Shown: one piece after another, positions 24,412 through 33,534 of the stretch | Layout: each line of letters opens with the position of its first letter | Numbering within the stretch: the first letter of the stretch is position 1 | The notes under the pieces: model-generated | Database searches by the model: none | What the model was told of the DNA's origin: nothing | What the model saw: only the letters and a program-made list of their open reading frames with translations | Program-made: the position numbers and the translations under genes | Source: Gemmatimonadota bacterium | GTDB lineage: Bacteria > Gemmatimonadota > Gemmatimonadetes > Longimicrobiales > Longimicrobiaceae | Direction: 5' to 3' | Assembly: GCA_028287185.1 (NCBI GenBank) | Contig: JAQBQD010000224.1 | Span: forward strand, 1 to 60,245 | Length of the DNA stretch: 60,245 bases

Positions 24412-26700
24412 ATGATCCACAACCGCGTCCTCGTGGCCGTCCTCGCGGCGGCGATGCTCCCCATCACGGCCCCCGCGCAGTCGGCGCCGGGGCCGGGTTC
24501 GCGGGTGCCCGCGGGGCCGGGGCGTCCCGTGGAGGTGGAGCTACAAAGCGCCGTCCGGACGGTGGCGCCGGGAGACACGATTCCCGTGGCCATCCGCCTG
24601 CTGCCCAACCCCAGGTGGCACACGTACTGGCGTCACCCGGGGGACGTGGGCAGCGCGCCGGCCGTCGCGTGGCGCCTGCCGCCGGGCTTCACCGCCGCGT
24701 CGCTCCGCTGGCCCATGCCGCAGCGGATCGAAGCGCCCCCGCTGGCGTCGTACGGCTACGCGCGCGAGGTGCACCTGCTGGGCGCGGTGCACGTGCCGTC
24801 CGCGGCGCGTGTGGGCTCGGCCGCCAGGCTGGAGGCGACGGTCACCTGGGTGGTGTGCGAGGTGGAGTGCATCGCGGGCGACGCCGAGGTCGCGCTCACC
24901 GTGCCCGTGGCCGCCAGGACGGTCGCCGACCCGGCGGTTGCCCGCGTGCTCGCGGCGGAGGCCGCGCGGGTCCCGGCGCGGCGGGACGGCTGGACGTTCC
25001 GCGCGGCGGTGGACACCGCGGAGGTGCGGCTGCAGGTGTACCCGCCCGGCGCAACCATGCTCGCCCCCGGCCGCGCCACGCCGCGCGTGCAGTTCTTCAT
25101 CGACTCGGCGGGGGTGATCGACCATGCCGCCCAGCCCCGGGTTCGCGCGGCGCCGGCCAGCCTGGAGCTACAGATGCGCCGCTCGGCCTTTGCTGCCGGG
25201 GCACCGTCCCGGATCACCGGGGTGCTCGCGGTCGACACCGCGGCATCGGCGGGTGGCGGCGCGCCCCGCATGCTGCTCGAGGTCGATGCACCCGTCGTCG
25301 CGATGGCGCAGCTCGCCGCCGTCATGCCACCCACGCCCGGTGCGGGCGGGGGATGGTTCGCGCTCGCGGCCGCGGGTCTGCTGGCGCTCGCCGGGGGGAC
25401 GCTGCTCAACCTGATGCCCTGCGTGCTGCCCGTGCTGTCGATCAAGGCGCTCGGGATCGCGGAAGCCGTCGCACACGACGGGCGCGCGGCGCGGCGGCAC
25501 GTGGCCCTGTTCGGCGCCGGCGTTCTCGTGTCGATGTGGGCGCTGGTGGGAATGCTGCTCGCCCTCCGCGCCGCGGGCACGGAGGTCGGATGGGGCTACC
25601 AGCTGCAGAACCCCGCGGTGGTCGGCGCGCTCGCGCTTCTCGTCTTCGCGGCGGCCCTCAACATGGCCGGCATGTTCGACCTGGTGCCCGTAGGCGGGGG
25701 CCTCTCCACGGCGGCCGGCCGTGCACCCCGCGGCGTGGAAGCGTTCCTGAGCGGTGTGCTCGTCACCGCGCTCGCGACGCCATGCTCCGCCCCCTTCCTG
25801 GCGGCGGCGGTCGCGTACGCCGTCACGGCGGGGGCGGCGGAGTCGCTGGTGGTGTTCACCGCGCTGGGGCTGGGCCTGGTCTGGCCGCTCGCCATGATCG
25901 CCGCGGTGCCGCGGCTGCGCGCATGGCTGCCGAGGCCGGGCGCCTGGATGACGACGCTCCGCGAGGTGCTCGCCTTTCCGCTCTTCGCCACGGTCGTGTG
26001 GCTTGCCTGGGTCCTGGGCCGGCAGGCCGGGGCGACCGCGGTGGTGTCGCTCTTCGGCGCGTGCACCCTGCTGGCGTTCGGGCTCTGGGCGCTGGGCCGC
26101 TTCGGCACCATCGCGGCCCCGGCGGTCCGCCGCCGTCTGGCACGGGTGGCCGCCCTCGCGTCGGCCGGCGGCGCGCTCGCGCTCGTCTCGGGTGCACGCC
26201 CGCAGGATGCACTCGCCACCGGCGTGGCACAGGCGGGGACCGAGGCCCCCGTGAGCACCGGCGGCGGCGCGCTGGTGTGGCGGCCATATGGCGCGGACCT
26301 GCTCGAGGCGCAGCGCGACAGCGGCCGCATCGTCGTGGTCGACTTCACGGCAGACTGGTGCCTCACCTGCAAGGTCAACGAGCGCGTCGCGTTCGGGTCA
26401 CAGGCCGTGGGCGCGGCCATTCGCGATCACCACGTCGCGCTGCTCCGTGCCGATTGGACCACACGCAACGCCGCCGTCACGCGCGCGCTCGCCGCGTTCG
26501 GGCGCACCAGCGTGCCGTTCGTCCTCGTCTACCCGCGGGCGCGTGATGCGGCGCCCATCGTCATGCCCACGCTGCTCACCCCGGGCATCGTGACCGCTGC
26601 GCTCCAGCGCGCGGCGGCATCACCGTCCCGGGTCCCAACGTCGGCCGCGTCCACGAACCGCCGGATCGTACCCTCACCGTCGCCGGAGCCAACCCTATGA
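24412..26700 (+). CDS. DsbD/ScsB-like thiol:disulfide interchange protein
   Basis: 762 residues with an N-terminal signal peptide (VLVAVLAAAMLPITAPAQS). The periplasmic DsbD-alpha-like domain (to about 310) includes WVVCEVECIAGDAEVAL, the paired-Cys stretch typical of ScsB/DsbD N-domains. The central membrane domain has the two redox cysteines in LLNLMPCVLPVLSIKAL and ATPCSAPFLAAAV. The C-terminal thioredoxin-like domain has the active site FTADWCLTCK (Cys650/Cys653). This protein carries electrons from the cytoplasmic thioredoxin pool to periplasmic acceptors. Its stop overlaps the next start by 4 bp (ATGA), so the redoxin downstream is probably its partner. Confidence 0.93.
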   Translation: MIHNRVLVAVLAAAMLPITAPAQSAPGPGSRVPAGPGRPVEVELQSAVRTVAPGDTIPVAIRLLPNPRWHTYWRHPGDVGSAPAVAWRLPPGFTAASLRWPMPQRIEAPPLASYGYAREVHLLGAVHVPSAARVGSAARLEATVTWVVCEVECIAGDAEVALTVPVAARTVADPAVARVLAAEAARVPARRDGWTFRAAVDTAEVRLQVYPPGATMLAPGRATPRVQFFIDSAGVIDHAAQPRVRAAPASLELQMRRSAFAAGAPSRITGVLAVDTAASAGGGAPRMLLEVDAPVVAMAQLAAVMPPTPGAGGGWFALAAAGLLALAGGTLLNLMPCVLPVLSIKALGIAEAVAHDGRAARRHVALFGAGVLVSMWALVGMLLALRAAGTEVGWGYQLQNPAVVGALALLVFAAALNMAGMFDLVPVGGGLSTAAGRAPRGVEAFLSGVLVTALATPCSAPFLAAAVAYAVTAGAAESLVVFTALGLGLVWPLAMIAAVPRLRAWLPRPGAWMTTLREVLAFPLFATVVWLAWVLGRQAGATAVVSLFGACTLLAFGLWALGRFGTIAAPAVRRRLARVAALASAGGALALVSGARPQDALATGVAQAGTEAPVSTGGGALVWRPYGADLLEAQRDSGRIVVVDFTADWCLTCKVNERVAFGSQAVGAAIRDHHVALLRADWTTRNAAVTRALAAFGRTSVPFVLVYPRARDAAPIVMPTLLTPGIVTAALQRAAASPSRVPTSAASTNRRIVPSPSPEPTL

Positions 26701-27377
26701 GTTTCATGGCCGCCTTCACCCGCCGGTCCCTCAAGTTCCGCGTCCTGGCCGTACTCGCCGGCCTCACCGGAGCCGCACTGCTGCTGGCGGCCGGCGCGGC
26801 CCAGCGCCGCAACGCCAGGCTGGCGAATCTGACGGTCGGCCAGCACGCACCCGCCTTCACGGCGGTCGACACCCGCGGCCAGGCGCATACCCTGGCCGGC
26901 TACGCCGGCAAGTGGGTCGTCATGGAATGGTTCAACCACGACTGCCCGTACACCAAGAAGCACTACGCCCTGGTGAACGGCGTCGGGAACACGCAGGCCA
27001 TGCAGCAGGAGTACACCAGGCGCGGGGTGATCTGGCTCTCGATCGTGTCGTCGGCCCCGGGCAAGCAGGGGTTCACGACGGCGGCGGAGGCTGACCGCCG
27101 CACCCGCGAGAAGGGCGCGGCGCCCACCGCCGTGATCCGCGACACGGCGGGCGTGCTCGGAGAGGCCTACGGTGCCCGCAACACGCCCCAGTACGCGATC
27201 ATCGACCCGAACGGCGTTCTCCGCTACTCCGGTGCCATCGACGACCAGCGCACGTCCAGCGTCAAGGACGTCGCTGGGGCTACGAACTACGTGCGGGCCG
27301 CGCTCGACGCGGCCCTGGCGGGCCGGCCGATCGCCGTCTCCCGGACACAACCCTACGGCTGCGCCGTGAAGTACTGA
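26697..27377 (+). CDS. Thioredoxin-fold redoxin (AhpC/TSA-like), membrane-anchored or exported
   Basis: 226 residues, start overlapping the dsbD-like stop by 4 bp. One hydrophobic segment (residues about 15-35, VLAVLAGLTGAALLLAAGA) acts as anchor or signal. The redoxin fold starts at LTVGQHAPAFTAVDT; the active-site stretch MEWFNHDCPYTKKHY holds a single Cys at 83 rather than CxxC. NTPQYAIIDPNGVLRYSGAIDD is the usual cis-Pro and following strand. One-Cys redoxins of this NHDCPYTKKHY type are common in Bacteroidota-like genomes. It likely takes or gives electrons with the DsbD-like protein in the periplasm; the substrate is unknown. Confidence 0.9.
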   Translation: MSFMAAFTRRSLKFRVLAVLAGLTGAALLLAAGAAQRRNARLANLTVGQHAPAFTAVDTRGQAHTLAGYAGKWVVMEWFNHDCPYTKKHYALVNGVGNTQAMQQEYTRRGVIWLSIVSSAPGKQGFTTAAEADRRTREKGAAPTAVIRDTAGVLGEAYGARNTPQYAIIDPNGVLRYSGAIDDQRTSSVKDVAGATNYVRAALDAALAGRPIAVSRTQPYGCAVKY

Positions 27378-27547
27378 GAGCCTGGAGCAAGACGGCCTTT
27401 TCGCTGGAGCCACCCTGGACCGGACCGGCGGCGTCCCCCCGGCGGATCGGCCCGGTGCCCGCGGAAAGCGACGGGTCCGCCGCTCGAGTGACGGTGCAAG
27501 GCTTGGTGGGTACCCCGGTTCATTGCCCGGCGGCGGAGCTCGGTTCC

Positions 27548-27598
27548 GTACGCACGACGCGCCCACGCCGGCATTCGGCGTGGGCGCGATGTGCGTAC
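27548..27598. terminator. Long hairpin between redoxin gene and tRNA-Ala
   Basis: Inner perfect 11-bp stem CGCCCACGCCG (27560-27570) / CGGCGTGGGCG (27576-27586) with a GCATT loop, extended by an outer 8-bp stem GTACGCAC (27548-27555) / GTGCGTAC (27591-27598). It starts 9 bases beyond the tRNA 3' end, so it most likely ends the tRNA transcript and may also stop the redoxin mRNA from the other side. Confidence 0.6.
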
Positions 27599-27606
27599 GT
27601 GTGCAG

Positions 27607-27679
27607 TGGAGCGTGCCGGGATCGAACCGGCGACCTTCCGCTTGCAAAGCGGATGCTCTCCCAGCTGAGCTAACGCCCC
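27607..27679 (-). tRNA. tRNA-Ala (anticodon TGC)
   Basis: 73-nt cloverleaf on the minus strand: acceptor GGGGCGT / ACGCTCC with discriminator A, D arm GCTCAGCTGGGAGAGC, anticodon stem TCCGC/GCGGA with loop TTTGCAA (anticodon TGC), variable AGGTC, T arm GCCGG-TTCGATC-CCGGC. The 3' CCA is not encoded. All stems pair. Confidence 0.98.
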
Positions 27680-27692
27680 CCCATCAGCCCGG

Positions 27693-27721
27693 AATCTAAC
27701 CGAATGGCGGGCCGCGCTCAA
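27693..27721 (-). promoter_or_regulatory. Promoter of tRNA-Ala
   Basis: Minus strand TTGAGC (27721-27716), 17-bp spacer, TAGATT (27698-27693), ending 13 bp before the first tRNA base, as expected for a stable-RNA promoter. Confidence 0.65.
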
Positions 27722-28219
27722 CCCTCGCCGCACCGGCCAACCATCCGAGCGCAACCGGTGTCTCATCGTACAGGAGCGGATGGGCGCGCGCCGTTGCGTC
27801 TGAGCCGAAACCCGCGCGCAAACATCTGCGCACGGGCGGCGGGCGGGATCGACGGACCGGACCGGGCGGCAGGCCTGCACCCGCGGCGCCCATCACGTTC
27901 GCCGCGCATCCAGCGCGGGTCCTTCGCCTCCGGGCGCGGGGCGCTCCTGGCACCACCGCGACGGCTGTCCCGTGGACGTCGAGAAGGCCGACGTAACCCC
28001 CATCTCAGGCTTCCCATCGCCTGTCTCCGGTGGGCACGGATGAGACTCCCGGGCAGCCCGCGCGGCGCCGTTCCCCGTCGTACAGCCGCCGCACCCTCCG
28101 CCATCTCCCCGCCCGACTTCCATCCGGCCGCCGTACTGCATCCGCCCGGCCTCGGGATGCATCTCGCGTAGACAAAGGTTCGAATCGTCGGGCCGGCATC
28201 AGGGCGTCAGGAAGGAGTC
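27722..28219. other. About 500 bp without a recognisable gene
   Basis: Only Arg/Pro-rich shadow frames are open here. I see no conserved protein, RNA or repeat. Confidence 0.5.
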
Positions 28220-28246
28220 CGGGCACGGACGAGGTGTCCGTGCCCG
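28220..28246 (-). terminator. Hairpin after the DinB-like gene
   Basis: CGGGCACGGA (28220-28229) / TCCGTGCCCG (28237-28246), a perfect 10-bp stem with a 7-base loop, 8 bp beyond the stop of the leftward gene ending at 28255. No T-run follows. Confidence 0.6.
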
Positions 28247-28254
28247 CCGCTCCC

Positions 28255-28740
28255 TCAGCCTTCGAACGCCTTGCGCAGCAGCGCGATCTGGCCCGCGTGG
28301 TAGGCGTGGTGCTGGGCCAGCCCATGGAGCAGCACGGCGTGCGACACGCCGGACCCCAGCGCGGGGCTCCGCTCGTCGCCGATGACCTCGTCCATCCTGC
28401 GCTCGGACAGCTCAGCGACAGCGGCGAGCACCTCCTGGTGCGCGCCGCCCAGCGCTTCCACGGCGGCGGCCCACGCCTGGGGCGCCGTGCTCGCCACCGG
28501 GGGCCAATCGCCGTCCTCGGGCTCGCGCGCCACGCCGTCGCGCAGGCGGCGGCGCACCTCGCGGGTCCAGGCGGTCAGGTGCAGCACCAGCTCCCAGACG
28601 GTGTGCGCGCCGGCCAGCGGGCGCGTGGCGGCCTGCTCGGCCGTCACCCCGTCCAGCAGCGCGCGCAAGGGCGAGCCGTGCCACGGGTCGCCGTCCCAGG
28701 CGCGCCGCAGCTCGTCGCCGATCCGCTCCACCTCCGTCAT
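28255..28740 (-). CDS. DinB-like (YfiT/DinB superfamily) metal-binding protein
   Basis: 161 residues. A four-helix bundle with the DinB-superfamily His pattern: one His in ELVLHLTAWTREV (near 54) and two in HGLAQHHAYHAGQIALLRKA near the C-terminus. Together these usually bind a metal. The family includes thiol transferases (bacillithiol and mycothiol S-transferases) and stress proteins; exact activity cannot be told. The small HIT-family gene lies upstream, 16 bp away on the same strand, so the two are probably co-transcribed. Confidence 0.85.
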   Translation of the reverse strand: MTEVERIGDELRRAWDGDPWHGSPLRALLDGVTAEQAATRPLAGAHTVWELVLHLTAWTREVRRRLRDGVAREPEDGDWPPVASTAPQAWAAAVEALGGAHQEVLAAVAELSERRMDEVIGDERSPALGSGVSHAVLLHGLAQHHAYHAGQIALLRKAFEG

Positions 28741-28756
28741 CGGCCGTCTCCGGGGC

Positions 28757-29104
28757 TCAGGCCGTGCCGTGGCCGGAAAGCTGCCGGCCGCCCAGCACGT
28801 GCACGTGCAGGTGGCCCACGGTCTGCCCGCCGTGAGCGCCCGTGTTGATCACCACGCGGTAGCCGCTCTCGGCCACGCCCTCCTGCCGGGCCACGTCGCG
28901 GGCGGCGGCCATCAGGCGGCCGGCCAGCTCCGCATCCCCGTCCTCCAGCGCCGCCAGCGACTCCACGTGCCTGCGCGGCACCACCAGCACGTGCACGGGC
29001 GCGGCGGGCTGGATATCGCGGAAGGCGATCAGGTGCTCGTCCTCCAGCACGCGGTTCGACGGGATCTCTCCCGCGACGATCCTGCAGAAGATGCAGTCGG
29101 GCAT
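28757..29104 (-). CDS. HIT-family nucleotide hydrolase/transferase (histidine triad protein)
   Basis: 115 residues from the ATG at 29104 (MPDCIFCRIVAGEIPSN); the longer upstream frame looks non-coding. The CIFC and the catalytic histidine triad HLHVHVLGG near the C-terminus place it in the HINT/PKCI-1 branch of HIT proteins, which cleave purine nucleoside phosphoramidates. The length is the usual size. It precedes the DinB-like gene. Confidence 0.93.
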   Translation of the reverse strand: MPDCIFCRIVAGEIPSNRVLEDEHLIAFRDIQPAAPVHVLVVPRRHVESLAALEDGDAELAGRLMAAARDVARQEGVAESGYRVVINTGAHGGQTVGHLHVHVLGGRQLSGHGTA

Positions 29105-29392
29105 GTCGATGGGCGGATGGAAGGTGGATCGCAGAGCTGCTGCCGGTCGCGCAAGGTGCGCGTCCGGGGGCGATTCGACAAGCCCGCGAGTGGATCGGCC
29201 GCACAGCCGCGCAGCAGCGTCGGCCGGCGCGCGATCGACCTCCTTCGATCGACGTGACGGAGGAGGTCCGAGGAGCGCTCGCCGCCCCCGTGAACGTGAT
29301 CCATCGACGAAAAGCCAACGTCCCAACGCGAAAAGGACCGTGGACAGCCGACATCCACTGCCTGAGCTGGCGAGCAGACGCGTCGCCTCCGG

Positions 29393-29812
29393 CTATCCGG
29401 CCGGCGGGGGGTCCGGATCGGACGAGTCTCCATCATCCCCGTCGTCCTCCGCGATCCCCAGCCATTCGCGCGCCGAGCGGACGTCGGGAAAGACGCGGAC
29501 GTCGTTCTGCCGCTCCTCGGCGAGAACCTGGAACATGCGCGCCATGCCCACCGCCGCCGGGCGCGACGCCACGATCGCGCGCCGCGAGCCGGCGCCGAAC
29601 GGCGTGCCCAAGGCCAGCCGGCGGATGCAGTCGGCCGTGACCTGGACGCGCGTGACGCCGGAGAGGTCGAGAAGCTGGCGGAAGTGCGGGCGGAACAGGG
29701 GATGGGCGCGCAGCACGGCCTGCCGCTGCAGCATCACCTCGTCCGTGACCTCGCCGGAGACGGCGCTCTCCACCAGGCCGCGCTCGGGGTCGATTCGGTA
29801 GTCGACCGACAT
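29393..29812 (-). CDS. SpoIIAA/STAS-like small protein
   Basis: 139 residues from ATG 29812 (MSVDYRIDPERGLVESAVSG); further in-frame starts exist upstream but look non-coding. The pattern of a beta strand, helix, then FRQLLDLSGVTRVQV and SRRAIVASRPAAVGMARMF resembles the SpoIIAA-like/STAS-SEC14 group of small regulatory or structural domains. The tail is acidic (EDDGDDGDSSDPDPP). The ~290 bp between its stop and the HIT gene start hold nothing I recognise. Function unknown. Confidence 0.7.
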   Translation of the reverse strand: MSVDYRIDPERGLVESAVSGEVTDEVMLQRQAVLRAHPLFRPHFRQLLDLSGVTRVQVTADCIRRLALGTPFGAGSRRAIVASRPAAVGMARMFQVLAEERQNDVRVFPDVRSAREWLGIAEDDGDDGDSSDPDPPPAG

Positions 29813-30143
29813 TCGTGGGCGAGTGCCGGGGGAAGCGGGCCGCATAGCGTGGGGATACGGCACGCGCGGGGACTGCGGATCCGGGCCGGGCCGCCGCGGA
29901 CGAACCCGGAATCCGAACGGGCAATTCGTGGGAGACGAACAGGGTACGGACGCCACTCCCGAACCACGCTCTCCGAGACGGTGCCGGGCGGCCGCCGCGG
30001 ACGGCCGGGACGCCGCGTGGACGGAGCAGACATCGGGCCGCGGCGGATGCAGCCCAAAGCACGGAGGGCGGCGGACAAACGCCCGCCGCCCCCGGATCGA
30101 TCGAAGCTGGCTGCGCCGCGTCCGATCGGAGGCGGGCTCGCCG
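29813..30143. other. 330 bp intergenic, with one hairpin
   Basis: No gene seen. A stem GGGCGGCG (30066-30073) / CGCCGCCC (30084-30091) lies 53 bp past the prmA stop on the minus strand and is a plausible terminator for the hrcA-dnaJ-prmA transcript. Confidence 0.45.
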
Positions 30144-31022
30144 TCAGGCCACGGGCCGCAGCAGCGCGCTCCACCACTCGTCCTCCTCGTCCACCTTCTC
30201 GACGCGGAACCCGGCGGCCGCGGCGTCGCGCACCACGTCCTCGTGCTCGGCCCGCAGGATGCCGCTCACGATCAGCCGGCCGCCGGGCGCGCCGGCCAGC
30301 GCGTCGCGGAAGGCGGGCAGCAGGGGCCGGATCACGCCGCTCAGGATGTTGGCGAGCACCACGTCGAAGCGTCCGAAGCCGGCCAGGAGCGCGGCGTCCG
30401 CCATCGCCTCCACGATCACCACGCGGCCCAGGACGCCGTTCTGCTCCACGTTCTCGCGGGCATTCAGGTTGGCGTCCGGGTCGTACTCCACCGCGACCGC
30501 TTCCGCGGCGCCCAGGCGCACGGCCGCGATGGCCAGGATCGCGCTCCCCGAGCCGATGTCCAGCACCCGGTCGCCGTCGCGGACGACGGAGTCCAGCAGG
30601 CGCAGGCAGCCGCGCGTGGTGGCGTGCTCCCCCGTGCCGAAGGCCATCTGCGGGTCCACGTCCAGCACCACCTGCCCCGGCTCGGCCTCCCACTCCGTCC
30701 AGGTGGGCTTCACCACCAGGCGGTCCGTCACCCGACGCGGGCCCAGGCCGTCCTTCCACTTGCGCGCCCAGTCCTCGTTGGCCTGCCAGTGGAAGGAAAG
30801 CCGCGGCTCCACGCCGTCCGGCAGGTTGGCGCGCACGTGAGCGCCCAGCTCCGCCAGCACGGCGTCGGGGTCGGCCGGGTCGGGGATCCAGGTCAGGATG
30901 GCGCCGCCGTCCTCCTGCACGGCCCAGCTTCCCTGCTCCACCAGCGCCTCGGCGGCCAGGGGAAGCAGGTCGGCATCGTCCAGGTGCACGCTCAGCACCA
31001 TCCAGCGCTCCGGGCCGGTCAC
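30144..31022 (-). CDS. prmA: Ribosomal protein L11 methyltransferase
   Basis: 292 residues from a GTG at 31022 that overlaps the dnaJ stop by 4 bp. An ATG at 31001 has a better GGAG site, but the longer start keeps the Trp that aligns with the family N-terminus ([11 protein letters not shown]). The SAM-binding domain shows [40 protein letters not shown] and the NPPY-like loop [16 protein letters not shown]. PrmA trimethylates ribosomal protein L11. Its coupling to dnaJ/hrcA is seen in several phyla. Confidence 0.95.
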   Translation of the reverse strand: MTGPERWMVLSVHLDDADLLPLAAEALVEQGSWAVQEDGGAILTWIPDPADPDAVLAELGAHVRANLPDGVEPRLSFHWQANEDWARKWKDGLGPRRVTDRLVVKPTWTEWEAEPGQVVLDVDPQMAFGTGEHATTRGCLRLLDSVVRDGDRVLDIGSGSAILAIAAVRLGAAEAVAVEYDPDANLNARENVEQNGVLGRVVIVEAMADAALLAGFGRFDVVLANILSGVIRPLLPAFRDALAGAPGGRLIVSGILRAEHEDVVRDAAAAGFRVEKVDEEDEWWSALLRPVA

Positions 31023-32182
31023 GCCGCGAAGGCCCCCTTCACCTTCTCCCAGAAGCCCTGGCGCTTGCCCTCGCCGCGGGGCACGGGGCCCTCCAGCTCG
31101 GCCAGGCGCTGGAACAGCTCCTGCTGCTCGGGCGTGAGCGCGCTGGGGGTCCACACGTGCACGCGCACGTGCTGGTCGCCCCTGCCGCCGCCCTGCAGGC
31201 TGGGCAGGCCCCTGCCGCGCAGGGTGAGGACCTCGCCGCCCTGCGTGCCGGCGGGAATGCGCACCGTCTCGGCGCCGTAGACGGTGGGGATCTCCAGCTC
31301 GGCCCCCAGCGCCGCCTGGCTGAACGAGATGCCCATGTCGTACACCAGGTCCGATCCCTCGCGCAGGAAGCGCGCGTCCTCCTCCACCTCGATCACCACC
31401 ACCACGTCGCCGCGGGGGCCGCCGCGGGGGCCCACGTTGCCCTGGCCGCGCAGCGTCAGGTAGTTGTCCGAGCTGACGCCGGCCGGGATCTCCACCTCCA
31501 CCGTGCGCTCGGCGCGCTCGCGGCCGTCGCCGTGGCATGCCTTGCAGGGGTTGCGGATGACCTTGCCCTCGCCCTGGCAGGTGGGGCACACCGTCGCGCT
31601 CACGAACTGCCCGAACACGCTGCGCTGCACGCGGCGGATCTGGCCCTGCCCCTGGCACGCCTCGCACACCGCGGGGCCCGCCGCGTCCGCCGAGCCGGAG
31701 CCGGTGCACACCGAGCAGGCGTCCAGCGACTTGATCTTGATGGCGCGCCGCACCCCGGTGGCCACCTCGGCCAGCGTGAGCTCCAGCTTCACGCGCAGGT
31801 CCTTGCCCCGCTGCACCCCGCCGCGCCGCCGGGCGCCGCCGCCGAACAGGTCCTCCACGCCCCCGCCGAAGCCGCCGAAGTCGCGCATGAAGACGTTCAG
31901 CGCCTCCTCGAAGCCGAAGCCCGCGAAGCCGCCTCCCCCGCCCCCGAAGCCGCCGGCCGCGCCCCGCGCGCCCGCGTGGCCGTAGCGGTCGTAGCCCGCG
32001 CGCTTCTCGGCGTCGCGCAGCACCTCGTAGGCCTCGGTCGCCTCCTTGAACATGTCCTCGGCGTCCTTGTCGCCGCCGTTTCGGTCGGGATGGTACTGCA
32101 GGGCCAGCTTGCGGTAGGCCTTCTTGACGGCCTCGCCGTCCGCGTCGCGCCCGACGCCGAGGATCTCGTAGTAGTCTCTCAT
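31019..32182 (-). CDS. dnaJ: Chaperone DnaJ (Hsp40)
   Basis: 387 residues, full length. N-terminal J domain with HPD ([10 protein letters not shown] near 33), Gly/Phe-rich linker ([15 protein letters not shown]), and four zinc-finger motifs [24 protein letters not shown] and CKACHGDG. The C-terminal substrate domain follows ([20 protein letters not shown]). It stimulates DnaK ATPase and delivers unfolded proteins. Located 30 bp after hrcA and overlapping prmA. grpE and dnaK are not between hrcA and dnaJ as in Bacillus, so they must be elsewhere. Confidence 0.98.
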   Translation of the reverse strand: MRDYYEILGVGRDADGEAVKKAYRKLALQYHPDRNGGDKDAEDMFKEATEAYEVLRDAEKRAGYDRYGHAGARGAAGGFGGGGGGFAGFGFEEALNVFMRDFGGFGGGVEDLFGGGARRRGGVQRGKDLRVKLELTLAEVATGVRRAIKIKSLDACSVCTGSGSADAAGPAVCEACQGQGQIRRVQRSVFGQFVSATVCPTCQGEGKVIRNPCKACHGDGRERAERTVEVEIPAGVSSDNYLTLRGQGNVGPRGGPRGDVVVVIEVEEDARFLREGSDLVYDMGISFSQAALGAELEIPTVYGAETVRIPAGTQGGEVLTLRGRGLPSLQGGGRGDQHVRVHVWTPSALTPEQQELFQRLAELEGPVPRGEGKRQGFWEKVKGAFAA

Positions 32183-32212
32183 GGTCCATCCGCCGCGCGT
32201 GCGGCGCTCGGG

Positions 32213-33259
32213 TCAGGTCAGGAACTCGGAGATCAGGGAGGACGTGCCGTCCACCAGGGCGATCACCCGCTCGTAGGGCATGCGCGTGGGCCCGATCACG
32301 CCGATCACGCCGCGCAGGCCCCCCACGTGGTACTCGCTCGTCACCACCGTGAAGTCGCTGAGCGCGGGGTCGCCGTGCTCCACGCCGATGGTCACCTTCA
32401 GCCCCTGGCTTCCCAGGCGGTCGCCCAGCACCGACTTCAGCAGGTCGCGCCGCTCGGTCAGCTCCATCAGGGCGCGCAGCCGCTCGCCGCTGCTGAACTC
32501 GGGCTGGTCGGCGAGCACCGAGGCGCGCCCCAGGTGAAGCTCGCCGTCGGCCGGCTTGATGAACCACTCGTCGGCCGACTGCAGGAACACGTTCAGCAGC
32601 TCTCCCGCCTCGCGGTCCGCCGCGGGCAGGCTGTCGCGCAGGCGGGCGGGCAGCGTCTGGCGGATCTCGCGTAGCGGCAGCCCGGCCAGGCGCTCGTTCA
32701 GCACGCGGGCCACGGTGCTCACCGCGGCGGGCGAGATGCGCGCCGGCACGTCCACGAACACCGTGCGCACGCCGGCGGCCCGCAGCGTCAGCACCAGCAG
32801 CAGCTTGCCGTCGCCCACGGGCAGCAGGTCCAGCTTCTCCAGCGTCGCCTCGTCCAGCTGCGGCGCGATGGCGATGCCCAGCTCCTGCGTGAGCAGCCCC
32901 AGCACCTGCGCCGCCCGGCGGATCACCTGCTCGATGGCGGCGCCCTCGGAGTGCGGCTCCAGCTCCTGGCGCAGCGCCCGGCTGTCGGCGTCCGTGCGGC
33001 GCGGGCGGCCCATCAGCCCGTCCACGTACAGGCGGTACGCCAGGTCGGTGGGGATGCGCCCGGCCGAGGTGTGCGGGTGGAAGAGGTAGCCCTTCTCCTC
33101 CAGGTCGCTCATGGTGTTGCGCACCGTCGCCGGCGAGATGCCCAGCCCGAAGCGCCGCGCGACCGTGCGGCTCCCGGCGGGCTCCGCGGTCTCCACGTAG
33201 CTTCGGATGACCGCCTCCAGGACGGTCTGCTCACGGTCGTTGAGGAGCTCTTCTGCCAT
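32213..33259 (-). CDS. hrcA: Heat-inducible transcription repressor HrcA
   Basis: 348 residues from ATG 33259 (MAEELLNDREQTVLEAVI); a GTG at 33280 would add 7 residues. The N-terminal winged helix contains GSRTVARRFGLGISPATVRN, then DLEEKGYLFHPHTSAGRIPT, the classic HrcA stretch. The dimer and GAF-like parts follow to VIGPTRMPYERVIALVD. HrcA normally represses groE and dnaK operons at CIRCE inverted repeats. I find no CIRCE (TTAGCACTC...GAGTGCTAA) in front of this gene; instead a 9-bp minisatellite lies upstream. Confidence 0.96.
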   Translation of the reverse strand: MAEELLNDREQTVLEAVIRSYVETAEPAGSRTVARRFGLGISPATVRNTMSDLEEKGYLFHPHTSAGRIPTDLAYRLYVDGLMGRPRRTDADSRALRQELEPHSEGAAIEQVIRRAAQVLGLLTQELGIAIAPQLDEATLEKLDLLPVGDGKLLLVLTLRAAGVRTVFVDVPARISPAAVSTVARVLNERLAGLPLREIRQTLPARLRDSLPAADREAGELLNVFLQSADEWFIKPADGELHLGRASVLADQPEFSSGERLRALMELTERRDLLKSVLGDRLGSQGLKVTIGVEHGDPALSDFTVVTSEYHVGGLRGVIGVIGPTRMPYERVIALVDGTSSLISEFLT

Positions 33260-33359
33260 CGTGCGTGCCGGGGTGGACACAAAACCGGTGAAATCTGCCG
33301 ATCTGGCGGAACCCCGTCAACGAGGGGTTCCCATGCTTGCAGGCCGCGGGCCGGATTTC

Positions 33360-33503
33360 GATTCCGTCGATTCCGTCGATTCCGTCGATTCCGTCGATTC
33401 CGTCGATTCCGTCGATTCCGTCGATTCCGTCGATTCCGTCGATTCCGGCGATTCCGGCGATTCCGGCGATTCGGTGGATTCGGTGGATTCGGTGGATTCG
33501 GTG
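33360..33503. repeat. 9-bp tandem repeat (minisatellite), 16 copies
   Basis: Nine copies of GATTCCGTC (33360-33440), three of GATTCCGGC (33441-33467), then four of GATTCGGTG (33468-33503), with no imperfect copies inside each block. The 144-bp array lies between the hemW stop (33535) and the hrcA start (33259), so it is in hrcA's upstream region. It is a multiple of three and would read as (DSV)n, (SIP)n or (EST)n, but no real gene covers it. Confidence 0.97.
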
Positions 33504-33534
33504 GATCGGAGGACGCGCTCGATCCGGTTGGTCG

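Noticed and set aside
33260-33360. CIRCE operator before hrcA
   Set aside because: No TTAGCACTC or GAGTGCTAA arms found on either strand.
33360-33503. CRISPR array
   Set aside because: The units are 9 bp and directly adjacent, with no spacers and no cas genes.
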